A stretch of DNA of 29,374 nt from CAZIOH01 sp964540815 (GTDB lineage Bacteria; Myxococcota_A; Polyangia; Fen-1088), in NCBI GenBank assembly GCA_964540815.1, contig CAZIOH010000084.1, positions 1 to 29,374 of the forward strand, given 5' to 3'. The translations under genes were made by a program, and so were the position numbers. Shown in pieces: positions 18,671 through 26,167 of the stretch (position 1 is the first letter of the stretch; each line of letters starts with the position of its first letter). The notes beneath the pieces are model-generated. The model was not told the DNA's origin and did no database searches. It saw nothing but the letters and a program-made list of their open reading frames with translations.

Positions 18671-19550
18671 CCGTCGGGGACTCCGCGGTGGACGGCGTGG
18701 TGGTGGTGGTGGCGGACGCCCGCGACGCCAGGTGCTGGCGCAGCTCCTCGGCCGCTCCTCGCACGGCGTGTTGCAGGGCATCGTTCTGCATGTCGAGCAG
18801 CATACCCGACCGAATTCGCCCCCGTGGTCGCTGCACCGTGGCCTCGCCCGAGCTCATGAGCACGATGGCTTGACCGGGGTGGGTGCTGAGGATCAGCTGA
18901 ACGTCGCAGCGCACCTCCACCTCGAGCCTCCCCTGCTTGACCTCGAGGGCCCGGATGGCACCGTCGATGGTGAAGCTTCCCGGCCAGGGATGGCCCGCGG
19001 GGGCGGTGAGCTCGGCCACCACCGCGCGCCGCATCCGTTCGCGCAAGGCCGGAGAGGCCCGACCCGTGCGGTCGCCCATCGGGTTCACCGCAAGGACATG
19101 GCGCGGCGCCGCCCGCACGAGCTGGCGGAGCGCCTGGGCCGCGTGCCGGCGCACGAGGGGGCTGTCGTCCCGGGTCGCCACCTCGAGCGCGGGACGAGCC
19201 GACTCGGCGGCGAGATCGCCGAGGACCTGGGCCACCACCGCGCGTACCACGGCGCTCCGATCGGAGAGCGCCCGGGTCAGGGCGGGAATGCCGCGAGGAT
19301 CCCGCATCCGCCCGAGCACCAGCGCCGCCTGGACCCGGACCTTCTCGTTGTGGGCCTGGGCGAGGGTCGTGATCGTCGTCTCGAGCGAATCGGGCGGGGT
19401 GTGCGCGGCGGCGGCGGCGCGTCCCGTGGGCCAGACTCGGTCGGTCCAGTGCGCGCCGCCCGGCCCGCCTCCGGTGCCCGCGGCGCCCAGCGTGACCCCC
19501 ACGGACAGGGCCAGGCGGAGCCTGAGGCCGCGATGCGAAGGTCGGGGCAC
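18660..19550 (-). CDS. Exported HEAT-repeat protein
   Basis: 296 residues from GTG 19550. A hydrophobic N-terminal segment (LRLRLALSVGVTLGAAGTG) may be a signal peptide. Residues about 60-150 are HEAT/PBS-lyase-like helical repeats (VRVQAALVLGRMRDPRGIPALTRALSDRSAVVRAVVAQVLGDL and following). The next part is a beta-rich domain with GSFTIDGAIRALEVKQGRLEVEVRCDVQLILST, and the tail is Thr/Ala-rich. HEAT repeats bind other proteins; I cannot name a partner. No good Shine-Dalgarno, but a TTGACG-N17-GATCCT promoter ends 8 bases before the GTG, so the mRNA may be leaderless. The -35 lies inside the first unit of the 31-bp tandem repeat. Confidence 0.8.
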   Translation of the reverse strand: MPRPSHRGLRLRLALSVGVTLGAAGTGGGPGGAHWTDRVWPTGRAAAAAHTPPDSLETTITTLAQAHNEKVRVQAALVLGRMRDPRGIPALTRALSDRSAVVRAVVAQVLGDLAAESARPALEVATRDDSPLVRRHAAQALRQLVRAAPRHVLAVNPMGDRTGRASPALRERMRRAVVAELTAPAGHPWPGSFTIDGAIRALEVKQGRLEVEVRCDVQLILSTHPGQAIVLMSSGEATVQRPRGRIRSGMLLDMQNDALQHAVRGAAEELRQHLASRASATTTTTPSTAESPTDGH

Positions 19551-19558
19551 GCCCCCCG

Positions 19559-19587
19559 AGGATCGCTCCCGTGCGGAAGGCCGTCAA
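19559..19587 (-). promoter_or_regulatory. Promoter of the HEAT-repeat gene, -35 inside a tandem repeat unit
   Basis: Minus strand: TTGACG (19587-19582), exactly 17 bases, GATCCT (19564-19559), then 8 bases to GTG 19550. Repeat unit 1 (and unit 2) carries CAATG, which creates TTGACG on the minus strand. Units 3 and 4 carry CATG and lose the box. Confidence 0.55.
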
Positions 19588-19837
19588 TGAAAACGGCCGT
19601 CGCCAGGAAGGCCGTCAATGAAAACGGCCGTCGCCAAGGACGGCCGTCATGAAAACGGCCGTCGCCAAGGACGGCCGTCATGAAAACGGCCGTCGCCAAG
19701 GACNNNNNNNNNNNNNNNNNNNNNNNNNNNNNNNNNNNNNNNNNNNNNNNNNNNNNNNNNNNNNNNNNNNNNNNNNNNNNNNNNNNNNNNNNNNNNNNNN
19801 NNNGGCCGTCATGAAAGCGGCCGTCGCGGACGGCCGT
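19579..19837. repeat. 31-bp palindrome-rich tandem repeat, broken by the assembly gap
   Basis: Four head-to-tail units lie left of the gap: 19579-19609 (31), 19610-19641 (32), 19642-19672 (31) and 19673-19703 (31). One shortened unit (19804-19831, 28) and a partial unit lie to its right. Each unit has GGCCGT-CATGAAA-ACGGCC (6-bp perfect stem), and unit junctions form GACGGCCGTC, a 10-bp palindrome. Copy number is unknown because of the N run. No spacers separate the units. It fills the intergenic space between tatA (upstream in transcription) and the HEAT gene. Confidence 0.95.
19704..19803. other. Assembly gap, 100 N
   Basis: Exactly 100 N, the conventional size for a gap of unknown length. 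It begins precisely at the end of repeat unit 4 and resumes at the start of another unit, so the missing DNA is almost certainly more of the tandem repeat. Confidence 0.98.
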
Positions 19838-19884
19838 GGGGCGCCCCGACCGGCCTGCCTGTTCCGCAGACCGGGCAGGCGCGA

Positions 19885-20088
19885 TCACTCGTGCTTGGCG
19901 GAGCCCTCGGGCTTGGTCTCGAGCTTGGGCTTGGCCTCCTCGACGTCGTCGGGCTCGATCGAGCGCTTGAAGTTCTTGATGGCCTTACCCAACCCGTCGC
20001 CGAGCTGCGGCAATTTCGTCGCGCCAAAGACCACTGTGACGATCACCAGGATGATGACCAGCTCACCGAATCCGAGTCCGAACGGCAT
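19885..20088 (-). CDS. tatA: Twin-arginine translocase subunit TatA/TatE
   Basis: 67 residues. One N-terminal membrane helix (GFGELVIILVIVTVVFG) follows a Glu in the FGELVI position. Then come the hinge and amphipathic helix TKLPQLGDGLGKAIKNFKRSI and a charged tail, the standard TatA layout. TatA oligomers form the channel that exports folded proteins. AGGAGG lies 6 bases before ATG 20088, the best Shine-Dalgarno in the window. It is an orphan here, with tatB and tatC not visible. The downstream 3' flank runs into the 31-bp tandem repeat. Confidence 0.95.
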   Translation of the reverse strand: MPFGLGFGELVIILVIVTVVFGATKLPQLGDGLGKAIKNFKRSIEPDDVEEAKPKLETKPEGSAKHE

Positions 20089-20107
20089 GGTGCCTCCTAA
20101 AGCGTGG

Positions 20108-20113
20108 AATCTA
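20108..20113 (-). promoter_or_regulatory. Candidate -10 element of tatA
   Basis: Minus strand GATGCTAGATT gives TAGATT in the TGCTAnnnT context, 19 bases before the tatA ATG and followed by AGGAGG. Confidence 0.45.
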
Positions 20114-20156
20114 GCATCAACCGGTCGCCCGCGCCGCACGGTTGCTGCGAACGGCG

Positions 20157-20173
20157 GTCTGTCGGGAAATTCC
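20157..20173 (+). repeat. 17-bp dispersed motif, copy B
   Basis: GTCTGTCGGGAAATTCC, one base different from 12997-13013. It contains the near-palindrome GGGAAATTCCC and lies in the region between the divergent tatA and fibro-slime genes. Confidence 0.5.
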
Positions 20174-20228
20174 CCCGGTTCCGGGCGGATCCTGTATCCA
20201 ACCCCGGCGCCGATGTCGAGACAGGGGC

Positions 20229-20257
20229 TTGAGCGAATCGGTGACTTGCCGATGAAT
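20229..20257 (+). promoter_or_regulatory. Candidate promoter of the fibro-slime gene
   Basis: TTGAGC (20229-20234), 17 bases, ATGAAT (20252-20257), then 5 bases to ATG 20263. The -35 matches 4 of 6 and the -10 is weak. The layout is again leaderless. Confidence 0.35.
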
Positions 20258-20262
20258 TCGCA

Positions 20263-22308
<2,046 letters not shown>

Positions 22309-22309
22309 G

Positions 22310-23368
22310 CTACCTGCTCACGGGCGTGCGGGCTTCGCTGGCGCTCGCCGGGTCGGGCGCGTCGCTGTGCCCGAGCGCGAAGAGCACGGCCGCCGCGCCG
22401 AGCAGCGCCCCGGCGGACGCGAACGACGCGATGGCCAACCCCTTCGTGTCGTAGAGATTGGCGGGGTAGGGCCTGTAGTCGGTGGGCCGACCGTCCTCGT
22501 GGAGCAAGGTGATTCCGCCACCGATCGCGGCCACACCCGCCACCAGCAGGGCCACCGGCCACACCCGTCGCCAGGTCGAGGGCTGGGGTGAAGCCTCCGC
22601 GGTGGGGACGGGTGCCACCGAGATGCGCGTGACCCGGCTCCCGGCCGCCGTCGTGCCGGCGGGCCCGGACCCGTGACCGAGGACCAGCGCCGGGGCCGCG
22701 GCGTGCGGGGTCGACCGTTTCCAGGCGGCGCGCAGCGCCGACGCCGCGACGTTGGTCATCTCTGCGGCTTCGGCCTCGGTGCAGATCTCGCAAGTGTCGT
22801 CGCGCGCCGCCACCACCGCGCCGGGCTCGGCCTGCGACGTCGTGGCAGCCGGACGGATGACCGAAGGCGCCGGCGAGCCAGTCGACGAGCCGGCCAAATC
22901 GAACAGCTCGAGGTGAATCCGGTAGGTGCTGCCCTCGACGAGGCAGGTGCCCCGGAGCCACACGCGCGCCCCGGCGGGTCCAGCCAGCCGCTCGAGGCAG
23001 CTCGGCTCGGCGCACGCGGCGAGCCCCGAGGCGCTGGCGGCCTTCGCGACGGCCTCGCGGGTGGCGACGCTCGCCCCGGTGGCGAGCAGCCCGGCGGTCG
23101 CGGCCTCTTCGAGGCGCGCGCGCAGATCCGCGGACAGGGCCGCGGGTCCGAACGGTGCGATGCCAATCGCCGTCGTGCTCGGCGGGGGCGCCGCCCGGCC
23201 GTTCGAGGGCGGCGCGCGATCCGGTCCGGCGGGCGCGGCGGGGCTCGCGCTCCCCGGGGCCGCGGCGCCGACCGGCCCGGCGAGCAGGTGGATCATGGCG
23301 AGGGCCGCGACCAGGACGGACGTCGTCGGTGGGCGGTTGGCCCGGGCGGGGGAGCTTGGTTTCGGCAC
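22310..23368 (-). CDS. Envelope protein with TolB/FlgO-like N-terminal part and C-terminal membrane helices
   Basis: 352 residues from GTG 23368. A signal segment (TSVLVAALAMIHLLAGPVGAAA) is followed by a Pro/Ala-rich stretch. A globular part has LSADLRARLEEAATAGLLATGASVATREAVAKA and CAEPSCLERLAGPAGARVWLRGTCLVEGSTYRIHLELFDL, similar in style to FlgO/TolB-N-like domains of myxobacterial predicted proteins. A second Cys pair (TCEIC) lies near 190. Two hydrophobic helices near the C-terminus (about 268-292 and 310-330) may anchor it. I cannot assign a biochemical function. The promoter at 23375-23403 is the best in the window and supports the GTG start. Confidence 0.65.
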   Translation of the reverse strand: MPKPSSPARANRPPTTSVLVAALAMIHLLAGPVGAAAPGSASPAAPAGPDRAPPSNGRAAPPPSTTAIGIAPFGPAALSADLRARLEEAATAGLLATGASVATREAVAKAASASGLAACAEPSCLERLAGPAGARVWLRGTCLVEGSTYRIHLELFDLAGSSTGSPAPSVIRPAATTSQAEPGAVVAARDDTCEICTEAEAAEMTNVAASALRAAWKRSTPHAAAPALVLGHGSGPAGTTAAGSRVTRISVAPVPTAEASPQPSTWRRVWPVALLVAGVAAIGGGITLLHEDGRPTDYRPYPANLYDTKGLAIASFASAGALLGAAAVLFALGHSDAPDPASASEARTPVSR

Positions 23369-23374
23369 GGACCG

Positions 23375-23403
23375 ATGGTCGGAACGAACGGCGAAGATGT
23401 CAA
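23375..23403 (-). promoter_or_regulatory. Promoter of the 22310-23368 gene, perfect TTGACA
   Basis: Minus strand: TTGACA (23403-23398), exactly 17 bases, GACCAT (23380-23375), then 6 bases to GTG 23368. The -35 is a perfect consensus, and the -10 keeps the key A at position 2 and T at position 6. A leaderless mRNA is predicted. Confidence 0.6.
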
Positions 23404-23476
23404 CACGAGATCGCCACGGTCGTTGCGGGCGAGCGCGCCGAACGAGCCCGGCGCTCTCGCCGACGGCGATGTCCTC

Positions 23477-24628
23477 TCAGGGGAGCCCGGCGACCGGCAT
23501 GCGCAGCTGGTAGATGGCGTGCAACGTGGTCACGTACATCGTGCGGCGATCGGCCCCGCCGAAGGTGCAGTTCGAAGGGCGCGCGGGAAACCGGATCCTG
23601 GCCTTGGCGTGCCCGGTCGCATCGAACACCACGATCGAGCTCAGGCCATCGTCGTTGTTGGTCACGTAGAGATCGCCCGCGTCGTCGATGCAGATCCCGT
23701 CGGGGACCCGGAATCCGCCTGGAACCGCGGCGGCCTCGATGAACACGGCGGGCGTGCCGGGCTGGCCGGCGGCGTCGAGTGGCAGACGCCACACCTTGGC
23801 CTGGGTGTCGCTCCCGACGTAGAGGACCGCACCATCCGGCGACAGGGCGATTCCGTTCGGCTTGGCGAGCTCGAAGATGCGCGACAGCTTGCCTGAAGGG
23901 TCGATGCGGTAGACGCCCATCGGCGCGTGCGCGATGTCCTTGCGGGTCCCCCAGTCGCTGTCGGTGAAGTAGATGTTTCCGTCGTTCCGGATCGCGAGAT
24001 CGTTGGGGGCGTTGAGGGATCTCCCGTCCCCTCCCGACGGCCAGCGCTCCGCCAGCACGGTCAGGTGCGAGGCGTCGTCGAGGCGGACCACCCGGCCGTT
24101 GTAGCGCTCGCACGCCACCAGCCGTCCCCGCCGGTCCACCGCCAGCCCGTTGGTGCTGGTGGTCGCGGGCGGCGTCGCCGATGTGGAAGTGGAAGTGGTG
24201 GATGCCGATGCCGAGGCGCTCGGGCCCGTCGCCGGCGGAGCCGGATAGGGATGCACCGAGAACTGTCCGGCGTCGGGGCTGAAGCGGTAGATCTTGGCGC
24301 CGGCGCCGTTGGCCTCCACGACGTCGGAGAAGAGCAGATACCCTTCCCCGTTCACGAAGTACGGGCCCTCGAGGGATTCGAAGGACACCGCGCTCGGAAT
24401 GGCCGTCGGCTGGGTCGCGCCCGCGAGCGCCGGGAGATCCCCGGCGACGGCGATGGCGGCCCCGGTCCCCGACCCGGGACGGCTGGTCTCGACGCTCGCA
24501 CAGCGGGCGCCGCCGAAGAGACCCACGAGGGCCATCAGCACGGGCGCGGATCTCGGGAGGTGGTTGGGGGTCGAAGAGGAGGTCGCGATCCTGAGGGCAC
24601 GGAGTTGGGGGCTTCGCATCGGCCACAT
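23477..24628 (-). CDS. SMP-30/gluconolactonase-like beta-propeller lipoprotein
   Basis: 383 residues. The N-terminal hydrophobic stretch VLMALVGLFGGARC may be a lipoprotein signal, though the n-region is long. The six-bladed propeller has the metal-ligand motifs of the family: SLEGPYFVNGEGYLLFSD, LNAPNDLAIRNDGNIYFTDSDWG and PDGICIDDAGDLYVTNN. Such proteins hydrolyse lactones or organophosphates, but many are of unknown substrate. An unusual Ser/Thr/Ala/Pro stretch of about 30 residues (about 135-165) interrupts the first blades. ATG 24619 is a possible alternative start, 7 bases after a weak -10-like hexamer. No partner gene is adjacent. Confidence 0.85.
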   Translation of the reverse strand: MWPMRSPQLRALRIATSSSTPNHLPRSAPVLMALVGLFGGARCASVETSRPGSGTGAAIAVAGDLPALAGATQPTAIPSAVSFESLEGPYFVNGEGYLLFSDVVEANGAGAKIYRFSPDAGQFSVHPYPAPPATGPSASASASTTSTSTSATPPATTSTNGLAVDRRGRLVACERYNGRVVRLDDASHLTVLAERWPSGGDGRSLNAPNDLAIRNDGNIYFTDSDWGTRKDIAHAPMGVYRIDPSGKLSRIFELAKPNGIALSPDGAVLYVGSDTQAKVWRLPLDAAGQPGTPAVFIEAAAVPGGFRVPDGICIDDAGDLYVTNNDDGLSSIVVFDATGHAKARIRFPARPSNCTFGGADRRTMYVTTLHAIYQLRMPVAGLP

Positions 24629-24703
24629 ACAAACACGGACGGGCCGCGGCGACCACTTCCGCCGGCCGGCGTCGGGGGAGATCCGCCGGTCGCCCCGATG
24701 GCG

Positions 24704-24709
24704 TATCCT
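24704..24709 (+). promoter_or_regulatory. Candidate -10 element upstream of rsgA
   Basis: TATCCT (4 of 6 consensus bases), 9 bases before ATG 24719, which opens a nine-codon mini-ORF. The spacing is the same as for other leaderless candidates in the window. Confidence 0.4.
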
Positions 24710-24718
24710 GCCGCGAGG

Positions 24719-24748
24719 ATGATCACCCCGGGAGCCGCGTCTCCTTGA
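24719..24748 (+). CDS. Nine-residue leader mini-ORF overlapping the rsgA start
   Basis: ATG 24719 to TGA 24748 encodes MITPGAASP. The stop overlaps the TTG start of rsgA in TTGA (24745-24748). It could be a leaderless upstream ORF that feeds ribosomes to rsgA by coupling. It may equally be chance, as no homology can be checked at this length. Confidence 0.3.
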   Translation: MITPGAASP

Positions 24749-25917
24749 GCACGCAGGACGGACCGACGCCGTCCGGTGCGCTGTCCACCCTCGGCTTCCG
24801 GACCGAGGACCAGGCCGCGCTCGAGGCGCTGGCCGCGCCGTCGCTGTCGCCAGCCCGGGTGTTCGACGAGCGGCGCGGGGTCTACGCGCTGTCGACGGCG
24901 AGCGGGAGCCTGCAAGCGCGCGTGGCCGGGCGGTTTCGCCACCGCGCGACGGCGAGCGCCGAGCTCCCGGTCATCGGCGACTGGGTGGCGGTCGAGGCGG
25001 TAAAGACCGTCGGGGCCGTCGGGGCCAGGGCAATCGGCGCCAGCGACCGCCAGGCCATGTCCACCATTCACGCGGTCCTGCCTCGTCGCACCAAGCTGGC
25101 TCGCAAGGTGGCGGGCGAGCGCACGGACGAGCAGGTGCTGGCCGCCAACGTCGACACGGCGTTGATCCTGATGGGCCTCGACGGCGATCTGAACCTGCGG
25201 CGGCTCGATCGCTTCGTGGCCATGGTGCGCGCGGGGGCCGTGGAGCCCATCGTGTTGCTGACCAAGGCCGACCTGCTCGGGCTCGACCCGACCGATCTGC
25301 GGACCTTCGCGGCCGAGGCCGGGGCCGGGGCCGCGGGGGTCGGCGCGGGCTCGCCGGAGGCCCGGGCGCTGCTGCGCGTGGTGGTGGATGCCATCCCGGG
25401 GGTCCCCGTGGTGCCCTTGACCTTGCTTTCCGGCGAGCTGCCGACCTTCCTCGAACAGGTGCTGCGCCCCGCACGGACCCTGGCGCTGCTGGGCTCGTCG
25501 GGGGTGGGAAAATCCACGCTGCTCAACCGACTGATGGGACAGCCGGTGCAGAGCATCTCGGCGGTCCGGCGCTCGGACGGGCGCGGTCGCCACACCACGA
25601 CGCATCGGCAGATGTTCCGCCTTCCCGGGGGGGCCCTGGTCATCGATACCCCGGGCCTCCGCGAGATCCAGCTCCACGGTGCGCGCGAGCTGCCCGAGGA
25701 TGCTTTCCCCGACGTGGCGGTGCTGGCTCCCCGGTGCCGCTTCCGCGATTGCCAGCACGATGGGCAGCCCGGGTGCGCCGTGGCAGCGGCGGTCGAGGCT
25801 GGCGGCTTGCCGGGCAATCGCCTCGACAGCTACCTGCGCTTGCAGAGGTCGCGAGCCGTGAAGGCACGCTTTCCCCGGGTGGTCCCCGGCGCCGGTCGAC
25901 GGTCCGGCCCCCGCTGA
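24745..25917 (+). CDS. rsgA: Ribosome small-subunit-dependent GTPase A
   Basis: 390 residues. RsgA is a late 30S assembly GTPase with circularly permuted G motifs, and the order here is correct: N-terminal OB-fold (ELPVIGDWVAVEAV), G4 LLTKADL (about 172), P-loop GSSGVGKST (about 250), DTPGLREI (about 302). The C-terminal zinc knuckle is CRFRDCQHDGQPGC (about 331). Typical members are 300-360 residues; the extra length comes from an N-terminal extension and an Ala/Gly insert after G4. The TTG start overlaps the stop of the mini-ORF, and GGGAG is about 10 bases upstream. No other ribosome gene is adjacent. Confidence 0.93.
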   Translation: MSTQDGPTPSGALSTLGFRTEDQAALEALAAPSLSPARVFDERRGVYALSTASGSLQARVAGRFRHRATASAELPVIGDWVAVEAVKTVGAVGARAIGASDRQAMSTIHAVLPRRTKLARKVAGERTDEQVLAANVDTALILMGLDGDLNLRRLDRFVAMVRAGAVEPIVLLTKADLLGLDPTDLRTFAAEAGAGAAGVGAGSPEARALLRVVVDAIPGVPVVPLTLLSGELPTFLEQVLRPARTLALLGSSGVGKSTLLNRLMGQPVQSISAVRRSDGRGRHTTTHRQMFRLPGGALVIDTPGLREIQLHGARELPEDAFPDVAVLAPRCRFRDCQHDGQPGCAVAAAVEAGGLPGNRLDSYLRLQRSRAVKARFPRVVPGAGRRSGPR

Positions 25918-25972
25918 CGCATCGGTCGGTGCCCGATCGAGCTCGCGGATCCCTGCGCCGCGAACCGGCGCG

Positions 25973-26167
25973 ATGAGCCCTTCGCCGCGGCGGACCATCG
26001 GACCTTGTGGGTGGTGTGGGTTTCGAAGCGCACTTTATTTCGAGGGCCAGCGAGCCGAGTACCGCCCCGCCGCTCACTCATTCTATTGCGGGGGCTGCCT
26101 CAGGCGGACCCTCCAAGCTGCCGAAGGATCGTCTTTCGGACGGAAGGGAATGGAATGGAATGATTGA
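25973..26167 (+). CDS. Possible 64-residue zinc-ribbon protein
   Basis: The reading frame encodes two CxxC pairs, CGWCGF (residues 12-17) and CGGCLRR (39-45), separated by about 26 residues with a FYC approach, the look of a small zinc ribbon. There is no good Shine-Dalgarno or promoter. The DNA is less GC-rich than its flanks and the frame overlaps the start of the next gene by 8 bases. It could be an accidental frame; homologues in other genomes would decide. Confidence 0.25.
   Translation: MSPSPRRTIGPCGWCGFRSALYFEGQRAEYRPAAHSFYCGGCLRRTLQAAEGSSFGRKGMEWND

Noticed and set aside
19704..19803. Real biological low-complexity sequence
   Set aside because: It is exactly 100 N, an assembly placeholder.
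19579..19837. CRISPR array
   Set aside because: The 31-bp units are directly adjacent with no unique spacers, and no cas gene is present.
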